A stretch of 64,000 bases of DNA. It comes from Candidatus Delongbacteria bacterium (GTDB taxonomy: Bacteria > CAIWAD01). The stretch is from contig JBAYTZ010000003.1 in NCBI GenBank assembly GCA_041675285.1, forward strand, positions 186,001-250,000, read 5' to 3'. This document shows, one piece after another, positions 34,083 to 42,095 of the stretch (the stretch's first letter is position 1; each line of letters starts with the position of its first letter). The position numbers and the translations under genes are program-made. A model generated the notes under the pieces. That model made no database searches, had not been told where the DNA came from, and was given only the letters and a program-made list of their open reading frames with translations.

Positions 34083-36436
34083 GTTGGTCGAATTGGATTT
34101 TAGCCATACATGGAGAAGTCGCAGCGGGTGTACTTAGAAAGTACCTCTGTGCATTTCTCAACTCAGGAGATAATCATGTTTCGTTTGTTTTTACACGCCT
34201 TCATTCTCGCCGCGACTATTGGCATCGCACATTCCCAGGATGCACTGAATTGCACAATGCTGGGTGCCACGGAAGGTGCTTGTCGGGCCGTCGCTCAGCT
34301 GGGTAATCTCGTGTTCTTGGGGTCCGGTGCGACAGTGATCACACTGGATATTCATGACCCTGGGCCGGCGATAAAACTGAGTGCATGTCCTATGCCTGAT
34401 GAGGTAACTGACATCGCCATTCAGGGCGACATTGCATATGTAGCTGCTACACATTTCATTTGCTTGGTAGATATTCATGATGTGGTTCATCCGCGACAAA
34501 TTGGACAATGGTATACGCCAGGATATATACATGAATTAAATGCAATCGGAAGTTTGGTATATCTGTCAGACGGGCTTAGCTTTAAAATCCTTGACTGTGA
34601 TGATCATGAAAATCTCCAAGTGGTGGGGGAATTTGATCCACAAGACAGCATATGGTACTTTGATGTTCAAGATGATCTAGTGGCAATAAATCATTCTAAT
34701 GAGTTTACGCTGTTAGATGTAAGTAATCCAGAAGAGCCTCTGGTTCTCGGTAGTTATGTTGGATTGTCATATACCCCACGAATAGCTCTGCATGACAGCT
34801 TACTCTATTCGGCCGATCCGATTAATGGAATCCACGTTTATGACATAAGTATTGCAGATCAAATTGAGGAAGTTGGATCATATCAATTGAGCGGCAGTGT
34901 GTTGAATTTTAAGTATTATAGTGGAAAATTGTTGTGGGGTGATTTCAACGCTCTTCATGTATTTGACGTATCCAATCCAATACAACCGATATTGGCAGGA
35001 CAGATTCAATGCCCGTCCTCCGCTTGGGGATTCTGCGCCCTGAATCAGAGGATTTGCATTGCAGATTATCGTGAAGGATTGATTGCCGCTGAAATCGATG
35101 ATCCGACCAACCCTGTAGTTTGGGGCACCTATGAAATCGATGGACTCGCCTATGCATCCATCCCTAGCGATGGGATTGCCTGTGTTGCCGGAGTAACAGG
35201 AATAGATGTCTATAATACAACTGTAAACGGCTGTTACGAAAAGCTGGATTACTTACGAACAACAGGACTCCCGATAGGTATTGCAGTTCAAGACAGTTAT
35301 GCTTATCTTCCTGTGCTAAATGAAGGTCTATGGGTCGTGGACATCCACGATCCGGAGCAACTTCAGGAGGTAGGATTCATCGAAACAGAGGGAAACTTTC
35401 TGGCAGTGACAACCGCCGGTAATCTCGCTTACACTTCCACCTATCCTCCAGGAATCGAGATTTACGATATCAGCAATCCCGTCCTGCCACAGTTGCTGGG
35501 TCGTGTAGAAAGTGCGGCTCAAGTTCGTGACATCGCAGTGGATGGGAACTGGGCATATCTAGCCGAAAGCGATTCTGCTCTGATCACCATCAATGTCAGC
35601 GATCCAGCGCACCCCATTGCGGTCGGCCGTCTTGATCTGCCGGGGCAGGCCAAATCCGTGGCTGTTGACGGAGGACGTGCTTTGGTTGCCGCCGACCAAA
35701 ACGGTCTACATTTCATTGATATCGCGGATCCGGCCCACCCTCACGAACAATATATTTACACAGCAAATCCTTACAACGAAGCGGTCGCCATTCAAGGCGA
35801 TTTAGCCTTTGTTGCAGCAAACAGTAATGGCCTGCGGGTATTGGATATCAGCGACCCACTGAATGTTAATGAAGTAGGATTCTTCGAGACTCCAGGAAAT
35901 GCCACCGATGTGCAGGTCGTCGACAGGGTTGCATATGTGGCTACGCACTCTGGGGGAGTGGTTGCTATTGAATTCGATCCTGATGCAGATTTATATCCCG
36001 GTAATCCTTCCATTCCCATCTCGACTGCGCTGATGACGAATTTTCCCAATCCTTTCAATCCAGCGACAAGGATTAGTTATAGGGTGCCAACAACTGGGCA
36101 TGTCACAATTGAGATTTTCAATTTGGCCGGTGAGCTGGTGCAAACGCTTGTTAACAAATCGCTTGCAGCAGGTGAGCATCACATTGTTTTCGATGGTAGT
36201 TCATCGGCGAGCGGCATCTACATAGCACACTTGACAACAGATCAAAACAGTATTGTAAACAAAATGCTTCTACTTAAATGATGCTGAAGAGTCTCGATAA
36301 GTGTCGAATTATAGATGGTTAACATTGCTAGCAGCCGACTTTGCGCCTGTCACGGCGCTTGCAATCGGAAGGGATAAGAAACGTCGGTAGGAGAAAGGCA
36401 AGCGCCGCGCCAGGCGCGCCATGGCTGAAGCCGACG
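34083..36436 (+). mobile_element. Putative integron-like gene cassette in AT-rich island
   Basis: Base composition drops sharply from GC-rich to AT-rich just after a GTTGGTC heptamer at 34083-34089 (one base off the GTTRRRY integron core). It stays low through one large gene up to the attC-like palindrome that ends with GTTATGC at 36436-36442. That is the layout of one gene plus attC expected of a cassette. No integrase gene is in the window, and the left boundary motif is weak on its own. Confidence 0.3.
34176..36281 (+). CDS. Secreted LVIVD-repeat beta-propeller protein with T9SS sorting domain
   Basis: A 701-residue protein. The ATG at 34176 is chosen because CAGGAGA lies just upstream and a signal peptide (F-R-L-F-L-H-A-F-I-L-A-A-T-I-G-I-A-H-S) starts there. 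About a dozen LVIVD-type repeats follow, each with [VI]-x-D-I-[SH]-D/N-P-x-x-P-x-x-x-G and G-x-x-A-Y-V-A elements, which should fold into one or two seven-bladed propellers used for binding. The C-terminus is a strong sorting domain: M-T-N-F-P-N-P-F-N-P-A-T-R-I-S-Y, I-E-I-F-N-L-A-G-E-L-V and S-A-S-G-I-Y-I-A, ending M-L-L-L-K. Codon use and base composition are much more AT-rich than neighbouring genes, so horizontal acquisition, probably from another FCB-type bacterium, is likely. Confidence 0.8.
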   Translation: MFRLFLHAFILAATIGIAHSQDALNCTMLGATEGACRAVAQLGNLVFLGSGATVITLDIHDPGPAIKLSACPMPDEVTDIAIQGDIAYVAATHFICLVDIHDVVHPRQIGQWYTPGYIHELNAIGSLVYLSDGLSFKILDCDDHENLQVVGEFDPQDSIWYFDVQDDLVAINHSNEFTLLDVSNPEEPLVLGSYVGLSYTPRIALHDSLLYSADPINGIHVYDISIADQIEEVGSYQLSGSVLNFKYYSGKLLWGDFNALHVFDVSNPIQPILAGQIQCPSSAWGFCALNQRICIADYREGLIAAEIDDPTNPVVWGTYEIDGLAYASIPSDGIACVAGVTGIDVYNTTVNGCYEKLDYLRTTGLPIGIAVQDSYAYLPVLNEGLWVVDIHDPEQLQEVGFIETEGNFLAVTTAGNLAYTSTYPPGIEIYDISNPVLPQLLGRVESAAQVRDIAVDGNWAYLAESDSALITINVSDPAHPIAVGRLDLPGQAKSVAVDGGRALVAADQNGLHFIDIADPAHPHEQYIYTANPYNEAVAIQGDLAFVAANSNGLRVLDISDPLNVNEVGFFETPGNATDVQVVDRVAYVATHSGGVVAIEFDPDADLYPGNPSIPISTALMTNFPNPFNPATRISYRVPTTGHVTIEIFNLAGELVQTLVNKSLAAGEHHIVFDGSSSASGIYIAHLTTDQNSIVNKMLLLK

Positions 36437-36442
36437 TTATGC
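36317..36442. mobile_element. attC-like recombination site (imperfect 126-bp palindrome)
   Basis: The layout matches an integron attC. Outer boxes are GGTTAAC (36317-36323) and GTTATGC (36436-36442), pairing at 5 of 7 positions. Inside are CAGCC (36332-36336) with GGCTG (36423-36427), GCGCCT (36343-36348) with AGGCGC (36412-36417), and GGCGCTTGC (36354-36362) with GCAAGCGCC (36398-36406). The pairs are nested in register around a 35-base loop with bulges between stems. It begins 35 bases after one AT-rich gene and ends 22 bases before the next. The left core box departs from the consensus. Confidence 0.45.
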
Positions 36443-36464
36443 GAGTTGTTAAGGAGTAGCGAGT

Positions 36465-36995
36465 TTGAAACTCAAGAACAATGAGTATTGCCAAATATTA
36501 TGCAAACTACTGATATGCTGCATTTTGATAGTCTTAGAAGGTAAAGCACAAGAGCAACCTAAAGTGACCTTCATCTGGGTGGCGGCCGCGGGCGGAATGA
36601 GTTTCATTCCGTTGGGTGGGACATCTGTTGGTTTTAGCGTTAATATGAAAACGAAGCAAAAGTATGCAGCTCAGCTTGCGTACAATAAAAACGAGAATGT
36701 TGCCTTCTTCAACGAATCCATAATCACGAACACGATCCACCTTGGCGTTGGAATGGAAGGTGATTGGTTTGGCAAGTCGATCTTCTTTGTCGGGCCAGCC
36801 TATGTTTGGGGAAAACGCGGGGCTGTTGACTATTATTCAGAACCGCTCTTTTTTGCCCCGGGTTTGGCTGTGAATCTGCAGTGGCTGATCAATTCCGCGG
36901 TTGGAATTGACATGGTTGGGAATTTCAATAGCGAGCAAATTTTGTGCGGAGCGCGACTTGTGCTTTTTGTAGGCAAGAAGCGTGCGGCTGATTAG
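36465..36995 (+). CDS. Small AT-rich hypothetical protein, probable outer-membrane barrel
   Basis: A 176-residue protein starting with TTG, with AAGGAG eight bases upstream; no in-frame ATG fits. The N-terminal hydrophobic stretch (I-L-C-K-L-L-I-C-C-I-L-I-V-L) ends near G-K-A-Q and is a plausible signal peptide. The remainder alternates polar and hydrophobic residues in short Gly-rich strands, as in small outer-membrane barrels (for example F-I-P-L-G-G-T-S-V-G-F-S-V and I-F-F-V-G-P-A-Y-V-W-G). No family was recognised. It shares the low GC content of the preceding propeller gene, lies immediately after the attC-like site and probably arrived with it. GC-rich sequence resumes just after its stop. 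Confidence 0.6.
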   Translation: MKLKNNEYCQILCKLLICCILIVLEGKAQEQPKVTFIWVAAAGGMSFIPLGGTSVGFSVNMKTKQKYAAQLAYNKNENVAFFNESIITNTIHLGVGMEGDWFGKSIFFVGPAYVWGKRGAVDYYSEPLFFAPGLAVNLQWLINSAVGIDMVGNFNSEQILCGARLVLFVGKKRAAD

Positions 36996-37097
36996 ATAAC
37001 GGGTCACGCTGCTTTCCGCCGCGGGAAGGCCCATCGCCGTCGAACCAGCCCGGGCGGTCGCCATCGAAAGCCCGAAAACCCACCCACAGGAGATCCC

Positions 37098-37307
37098 ATG
37101 AAATTCGGTGCCCGCAACAACCTGAAGGCCACCGTGACCTCGGTGACCAAGGGCGACGTCATGTCGCTGGTCAAGTTCGAGATCCAGGTCCCGGCGGGAA
37201 TGGCCTCCGTGCTGACCACGGAGTCCGTCGACGAGCTGGACCTGAAGGTCGGTGATCCTGTCAGCCTGGTGGTCAAGGCCATTCACGTGCTGCCCGTCAA
37301 GGAATAG
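37098..37307 (+). CDS. Molybdopterin-binding Mop-type (TOBE) protein
   Basis: A 69-residue single TOBE/Mop domain: M-K-F-G-A-R-N-N-L-K-A-T-V, K-G-D-V-M-S-L-V-K-F-E-I, T-x-E-S-V-D-E-L-D-L-K-V-G-D and V-V-K-A-I-H-V. Free-standing Mop proteins (molbindins) bind molybdate or tungstate oligomerically and buffer intracellular molybdenum. A good ribosome site (AGGAGA) precedes the ATG. No molybdate transporter or molybdoenzyme gene is adjacent in this window. Length and motifs match the family closely. Confidence 0.88.
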   Translation: MKFGARNNLKATVTSVTKGDVMSLVKFEIQVPAGMASVLTTESVDELDLKVGDPVSLVVKAIHVLPVKE

Positions 37308-37395
37308 TTGTCGCCCGCGCTTGCGAACTTCCTCCCGGATCGCGGCCGTTGCCGTATCCACTGACTGACAAATTCCGCCGGGAGGCCCGCCTAAG

Positions 37396-38436
37396 ATGGA
37401 CCAACGCATCACCGGATATGTCCGCCTGGCCGGCATCGCGCTGCTGGTGCTGGGCGCGCTGGCCGTGCTGCGGATCTTCCTGCCCGCCATCCTGTTGGCC
37501 GGGGTGGTCTGCCTGGCCACCTGGCCGCTGTTTCTGCGGCTGCGGCGCCTGCTGGGCGGACGGGTCAGCCTGGCCGCGCTGATCATGGTCCTGGGGATGA
37601 TCGCGCTGGTGGTGGGCCCCACAGCGCTGCTGGCCGTCAATCTGGCGGGCAAGGTAAGCGCCGGGGTGGATACCGTCCGCACGCTGCTGGGCCAGGGGCC
37701 GCTGACACCGCCCGCCTGGCTGGGCCGTCTGCCCGTGGTGGGCGGGCAGCTGGTGGCCTACTGGCAGGCGCTGGCCAGCGGCGGCGACGAGGCCGTGGCG
37801 CTGCTCAAGAGTCTGCTGGAGCCCGCCCGCGCGCTGCTGCTGGGCACGGCCGCGGCGTTGGGGCGCAGCCTGCTGCAGATGATCTTCGCCGCCTTCATCG
37901 GCTTCTTCCTCTACCGCGACGGCGAACAGCTCCACCAGCATCTGCGCAGTCTGGCGACCCGGCTGGCCGGCGGGCTGGGCGACGAACTGCTGGACACCGT
38001 CCACGGCACCGTCTCCAGCGTGGTGCACGGACTGTTCGGCGCCGCGCTGGCCCAGGCCTTCGTGGCCTTCGTGGGTTTCCTGATCGCCGGCGTGCCCGGC
38101 GCGCCGCTGCTGGCCTCCGCCACCTTCTTCCTCTCGCTGATTCCCGTCGGGCCGCCGCTGCTCTGGGGCGGCGCCAGTTTCTGGCTGCTCTCCCAGGGCG
38201 CCTACGGCCGGGCCATCTTCCTGATCCTCTGGGGCCTGCTGGTGATCAGCAGCATCGACAACCTGGTGCGGCCCTACCTGATCAGCCGCGGCAGCCGCCT
38301 CTCCATCCTGATGATCGTGCTGGGCGTGGTGGGCGGGATCGCGGCCTTCGGCTTCATCGGCATCTTCATCGGTCCGCCCATCCTGGCGGTGGGCCTGGCC
38401 CTGCTGCGCCAGTGGACGGATCAGCAGGCGGTGTGA
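37396..38436 (+). CDS. AI-2E family transporter (YdiK/PerM-like)
   Basis: A 346-residue inner-membrane protein with about seven to eight hydrophobic helices. The first ~65 residues hold a pair of helices. A soluble stretch (about 80-150) follows, then helices with the family's L-I-P-V-G-P motif (S-L-I-P-V-G-P-P-L-L-W-G), D-N-L-V-R-P-Y-L-I-S and a closing F-I-G-I-F-I-G-P-P-I-L-A-V-G. Members were named for AI-2 export, but many export other small molecules or ions, so the substrate is unknown. GGGAGG lies 14-19 bases before the ATG, so initiation is probably weak. It is monocistronic or loosely linked to the small gene downstream (66-base gap). Confidence 0.88.
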   Translation: MDQRITGYVRLAGIALLVLGALAVLRIFLPAILLAGVVCLATWPLFLRLRRLLGGRVSLAALIMVLGMIALVVGPTALLAVNLAGKVSAGVDTVRTLLGQGPLTPPAWLGRLPVVGGQLVAYWQALASGGDEAVALLKSLLEPARALLLGTAAALGRSLLQMIFAAFIGFFLYRDGEQLHQHLRSLATRLAGGLGDELLDTVHGTVSSVVHGLFGAALAQAFVAFVGFLIAGVPGAPLLASATFFLSLIPVGPPLLWGGASFWLLSQGAYGRAIFLILWGLLVISSIDNLVRPYLISRGSRLSILMIVLGVVGGIAAFGFIGIFIGPPILAVGLALLRQWTDQQAV

Positions 38437-38502
38437 GACAGCGATCAGCCGGCCCAGCGACCATCCACGAGTCCGCCACAGACAGGCAGGAGTGCTGAGT
38501 AC

Positions 38503-39387
38503 ATGACCCCTGACTACTCGAAGTACACGCTGGAAGACTTGATTGATTCCCTGCGTCATGTGAATGGGAAGGCCTACCCGGAAGCCCTGCAGGCCCTGTT
38601 GCATGAAGCGAGCGCGCGGCTGATCCAGCTTGGCTTGGTGGAAGACCGGACGGGAGCTTTCACGTCGAGTTTCAGCCGCAAGCCAAGCTCCGAGCTTTCC
38701 TCGTCCTCGGTGGGGTGGGAATTGCGCGAGCTGGTGTTGAAGCACCAAACCACATCTGTCACACCCGATCAATTTGCCCAAACAGCCAAGGCGGACCCAG
38801 GAAAACCGCGTGAATCCGTGTCTCACGAAGCTCCGACAATCCTCCAGGCGACGGCTCCCCAGGCGCGGGTCTGTCACCTGCAGGAGCGCGTCTCCCGCGC
38901 GCATCCCTGGACCTGGTTCCTGCGAAAGCTCTGGCCCAGCTTGGTCCTGACGGCTGTTCTCGGCACGGTTGTGATCACCCTTGGATTGTGGTCGCAGGAG
39001 AATTCCGGCCTTTATATCCTGCTTGGATTGGGGGCGGGGATTCTGGGATCCATTGTCTCCGTCTGGTCGAGGAGACGAGAATCCGCCGGTGCTTATCTCC
39101 AAGTCAATGGCAGCCAAATCGAATGGCAGTGGAACGGGAAGAAGGTCGTGCGCGAGGTCGGTCAGCTGGAACGGCTGGAACTGCGCGCCGCAAATCGTAG
39201 CTGGATCAGTCCACGGAGCTCAACTCCGGAAACAGTGATCCTGTGCATCGGGGGTGAGCGCCTTTTACTAGTGGATGGGGAGCCGGGTTACACGGAGATG
39301 CGGGATCTGTTGCTGCTCTGGATTGGCTCTTCGCTGGAGAATCCGGAGGCCTTCATCGTTCGGCTGCCGGGATTGGAGAACCTCTAG
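38503..39387 (+). CDS. Hypothetical two-helix membrane protein
   Basis: A 294-residue protein not recognised as a known family. An N-terminal helical region (residues 1-45: Y-S-K-Y-T-L-E-D-L-I-D-S-L-R-H-V) resembles short helical domains that pair with membrane anchors. A low-complexity middle follows, then two membrane helices (about 147-163 and 168-186). The C-terminal beta-rich domain (I-E-W-Q-W-N-G-K-K-V-V-R-E-V, then V-I-L-C-I-G-G-E-R-L-L-L-V) looks like a PH-like/YdbS-type membrane-associated domain. The gene is somewhat less GC-rich than its neighbours. It converges on the PAS-protein gene with 47 bases between stops. Confidence 0.6.
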   Translation: MTPDYSKYTLEDLIDSLRHVNGKAYPEALQALLHEASARLIQLGLVEDRTGAFTSSFSRKPSSELSSSSVGWELRELVLKHQTTSVTPDQFAQTAKADPGKPRESVSHEAPTILQATAPQARVCHLQERVSRAHPWTWFLRKLWPSLVLTAVLGTVVITLGLWSQENSGLYILLGLGAGILGSIVSVWSRRRESAGAYLQVNGSQIEWQWNGKKVVREVGQLERLELRAANRSWISPRSSTPETVILCIGGERLLLVDGEPGYTEMRDLLLLWIGSSLENPEAFIVRLPGLENL

Positions 39388-39434
39388 GAAAACGGCTGTC
39401 CCGGAACAATCCACAACTTTCCGCCCAGGCCCAG

Positions 39435-40052
39435 CTACTGGGTTGATCCGCCACCCACCTCCGCGAACTCCTGCAGCAGGCGGGCCTGTTCGGCGGTCTG
39501 GCAGCTGGGACAGTAGCTGTGGGAGAAGTCCACGTCCCAGTAATTCTTGAAGTAGCTCTCCAGCGGCAGCCAGCGGTCCTTCTCGGGGCGGATTTTCTTG
39601 CAGACGCTGCAAATGGGCAGGAAGGACTGGATGTCCGTCAGGTCGCTGATGTTGTCGATCACCAGCAGCACGCGGGGCTGGCCGTCGTAGGTGATGGGCG
39701 TGGCCGTCACCAGGGCGAAGATCTCGCGGATCCCATCCGTCGTCTTCAGCTCCATCCGGGCGCGGCGCCGGGCCACGTGGGTGCCGTGCCGGGCCTCCTG
39801 CACCGAAGTGCGCACCACGCAGCGCTGGCAGTGGACCGAGTGACCGCAGCCCGCGGGCGTCTCCAGCGAGTGCAGGCAGTGCATGGCGTCGCCGCTGCGC
39901 TTCAGGCGGAATGTCTCGGGTCCGCCGTCCAGCACGGCGGCCGCGGCCTGGTTGCAGTCCAGGATTCGCACGTCGTCGTCCACCACCATCAGCATGGCGG
40001 GCATGGCATCCAGCACGGCGCGCAGGCTGCCCACATCCACTGAGTTGATCAT
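39435..40052 (-). CDS. PAS-domain sensor protein with C-terminal zinc-ribbon-like motif
   Basis: A 205-residue soluble protein; the ATG at 40052 is preceded by GGGAGGA. The N-terminal PAS domain (about residues 8-135) begins with A-M-P-A-M-L-M-V-V-D-D-D-V-R-I-L-D-C-N. It contains a Cys-rich insertion (C-L-H-S-L then G-C-G-H-S-V-H-C-Q-R-C), which suggests metal, heme or redox sensing. The C-terminus carries I-C-S-V-C-K-K-I-R and, after W-L-P-L-E-S-Y, F-S-H-S-Y-C-P-S-C: two Cys pairs forming the zinc-binding tail often found at the end of sensor kinases and response regulators. It has no kinase, cyclase or DNA-binding output, so it probably works through a partner. Divergent from hipBA, with about 230 bases between. 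Confidence 0.75.
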   Translation of the reverse strand: MINSVDVGSLRAVLDAMPAMLMVVDDDVRILDCNQAAAAVLDGGPETFRLKRSGDAMHCLHSLETPAGCGHSVHCQRCVVRTSVQEARHGTHVARRRARMELKTTDGIREIFALVTATPITYDGQPRVLLVIDNISDLTDIQSFLPICSVCKKIRPEKDRWLPLESYFKNYWDVDFSHSYCPSCQTAEQARLLQEFAEVGGGSTQ

Positions 40053-40279
40053 TGCGTCCTCCCCGCCCCCTGGCCGCTGACAGCTTGCTCTGAACTGCAG
40101 ATCAGGCACGGAGTTACTTGCCTGACCTGCCCATTTCCCATCATCGGCTGCCCAGCCCGCTGGCTGAAGGGCTGGGACCATTACTGAACCGAATTCTGGA
40201 ATGATCTTCAGCTGGTTCGCGAAGCGGGCTGTCTGGCGGAGACCGAGTCTCCAAGTTGATGACGAGGAAAGAGCGGATG

Positions 40280-40332
40280 AATGGTCAATATGCTGGCCAT
40301 TGTCGGTGATAATGGTTAATCTATTGGCCATG
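40280..40332 (+). promoter_or_regulatory. Twin hipBA operators
   Basis: There are two 22-bp imperfect palindromes: O1 at 40280-40301 (arms AATGGTCA and TGGCCATT) and O2 at 40311-40332 (arms AATGGTTA and TGGCCATG). Each has a six-base centre, and their starts are 31 bases apart, about three helical turns. O2 covers the hipB start codon at 40330. This is the expected layout for cooperative autorepression by a HipB-type regulator. Confidence 0.75.
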
Positions 40333-40674
40333 GCACCCAAATCCACCACTCCCCTGCCGGCCCAGCGCCGTGCGCTTCAAGCCCTTGGCGGGCGCCTGCG
40401 CCAAGCCCGGCTGCGCCGTCGTCTCACCGCCCAGCAGGTGGCGGAGCGCGCCGGCATGTCGCGCACCACCCTGCGGGCCCTGGAGCGGGGCGAAACCAGC
40501 GTCAGCCTGGGCGCGTGCTTGAACGTCCTGCACGTGTTGGGGCTGGACGGCGATTTGGCCCGCGTGGCCCTGGACGAGGAACTGGGACGCCGCCTGCAGG
40601 ACGCGGAGCTGCGTCAGCGGGCGCGGCAGGTTTCCTCGTCTGGCGGAGTCCGCCCGGGTGAGGATAGACCATGA
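40330..40674 (+). CDS. hipB: HipB-like antitoxin, XRE-family DNA-binding protein
   Basis: A 114-residue protein from the ATG at 40330; the frame extends upstream, but the operator overlaps this start and the fold begins here. The helix-turn-helix is L-G-G-R-L-R-Q-A-R-L-R-R-R-L-T-A-Q-Q-V-A-E-R-A-G-M-S-R-T-T-L, with the R-A-L-E-R-G-E continuation typical of XRE proteins. The C-terminal tail (L-Q-D-A-E-L-R-Q-R and beyond) is charged and may be the protease-sensitive part. HipB neutralises HipA and, with it, represses the operon. The stop overlaps the hipA start (ATGA). Confidence 0.88.
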   Translation: MAPKSTTPLPAQRRALQALGGRLRQARLRRRLTAQQVAERAGMSRTTLRALERGETSVSLGACLNVLHVLGLDGDLARVALDEELGRRLQDAELRQRARQVSSSGGVRPGEDRP

Positions 40675-41975
40675 GCACGCTGCGAACCGTGGAAGTCTGG
40701 GCGGACTGGGCGGACTTGGGTGGCGCCCGTCGCCTGGGCGTGCTGCATGTGGAGCCGGTTCGCGGCCGTGAATTGCATTCCTTCGAATACGACAGCGCTT
40801 GGTTGGCAGGCCGGACAGCCCAGGCCTTCGATCCGGGCCTGGTGCTGGATCCGCGGCTGGGGCAGTTCGCTGGCCGACAATTCCCGCCGGCGGACACCGG
40901 AAACTTTGGCGCCTTGCTTGATTCCGCCCCCGATCGCTGGGGCCGCGTCTTGATGGACCGTCGGGAAGCGCTGCGGGCATGTTCCGAGGGTCGGCCCGTC
41001 CGGGCATTGCGGGAGATTGACTACCTGTTGGGTGTCCATGATGCCCAGCGACTGGGCGGTCTGCGCTTCAAGCTGCCCGAGTCGCAGGCCTTCCTGGCTG
41101 ATGATCCGCGCATGGCGGCCCCGCCCTGGACCCGCCTGCGTGAGCTGGAACAGGCCAGCCTCCGCTTCGAGGATGCGCAGGCCCCAGGCAACGCCGCGAC
41201 AGGGGATTTCGCGGAGGCCTGGCTGGCTCAACTGCTGGGTCCCGGCAGTTCGCTGGGCGGGGCGCGACCCAAGGCCGGGGTGGTGGATGAACAAGGTGCT
41301 CTGTGGATCGCCAAGTTCCCTTCCCGTTCGGACCGCCGGGAGCACGGCGCTTGGGAATTCCTCGTGCATCAGTTGGCCCGCCAGGCTGGGTTGAACATCT
41401 CACCGGCCCGCCTGGAACCCTTCGGCGACCGGGGTCGGACCTTTCTGACCCGGCGCTTCGACCGAACAGGCACAGGAGAGCGGCTCCATTATGCATCGGC
41501 CATGACCCTGCTGGACCATCGCGACGGCGAGTCCGGCGCCCAAGGGGCTTCCTACCTGGAGCTGGCCGAGCTGCTCATCCGCCAAGGGGCGGCCACCCGA
41601 CCGGATTTGGAAGAGCTGTGGCGGCGCATCGTTTTCTCCATCTGTGTTTCCAACGTCGACGACCACCTGCGCAACCACGGCTTTCTGCTGGAAGCGAAGG
41701 GCTGGCGTCTGGCGCCGGCCTTCGACCTCAACCCGGAGCCCGACGGGGATGGCCTGCAGCTGAACATCAACGAAGTCGACAATCGGCTGGATCTCGATTT
41801 GGCCATGGGCAGCGCAAAGGAGTTCCGCATCGAGTTGCCGCGGGCCCGGGAAATCATGCTGCAGGTGCGGTCCGCCGTCTGCGAATGGAGGCGCGTGGCC
41901 CGGTCCCTGCATCTTCCCGAGACGGAGGTGGAAGGGATGTCGCCGGCCTTCCAACGTGCCGGTCCCGCCAGCTGA
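40671..41975 (+). CDS. hipA: HipA-family serine/threonine kinase toxin
   Basis: A 434-residue kinase. HipA of E. coli phosphorylates glutamyl-tRNA synthetase and induces persistence; related toxins act on other synthetases. Visible motifs are the N-terminal couple domain (R-R-L-G-V-L-H-V), G-A-L-L-D-S-A-P-D-R-W-G, the Gly-rich Ser loop S-S-L-G-G-A-R-P-K-A, the ATP-binding Lys in W-I-A-K-F-P-S, the catalytic segment S-N-V-D-D-H-L-R-N-H (near residue 328) and the Mg-binding A-P-A-F-D-L-N-P. All key residues are present, so the kinase should be active. Translationally coupled to hipB. At 434 residues it is the usual full-length single-chain form rather than the split HipT type. Confidence 0.9.
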   Translation: MSTLRTVEVWADWADLGGARRLGVLHVEPVRGRELHSFEYDSAWLAGRTAQAFDPGLVLDPRLGQFAGRQFPPADTGNFGALLDSAPDRWGRVLMDRREALRACSEGRPVRALREIDYLLGVHDAQRLGGLRFKLPESQAFLADDPRMAAPPWTRLRELEQASLRFEDAQAPGNAATGDFAEAWLAQLLGPGSSLGGARPKAGVVDEQGALWIAKFPSRSDRREHGAWEFLVHQLARQAGLNISPARLEPFGDRGRTFLTRRFDRTGTGERLHYASAMTLLDHRDGESGAQGASYLELAELLIRQGAATRPDLEELWRRIVFSICVSNVDDHLRNHGFLLEAKGWRLAPAFDLNPEPDGDGLQLNINEVDNRLDLDLAMGSAKEFRIELPRAREIMLQVRSAVCEWRRVARSLHLPETEVEGMSPAFQRAGPAS

Positions 41976-42095
41976 CCCATCGATCTGCCCATCTTGAGTC
42001 TCGACCCCACTCCCCCCTCGCCCCTTCAATTCCTACACTGAGGGCCCCTTTCAAGCGGGTGCGGCGTCAGGCTGGATGAGGAAGGAAGGATTCCC

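Noticed and set aside
36996..37097. Second attC site after the small AT-rich gene
   Set aside because: Only a weak left-box-like AGATAAC is seen and no GTT core or paired stems follow before the Mop gene.
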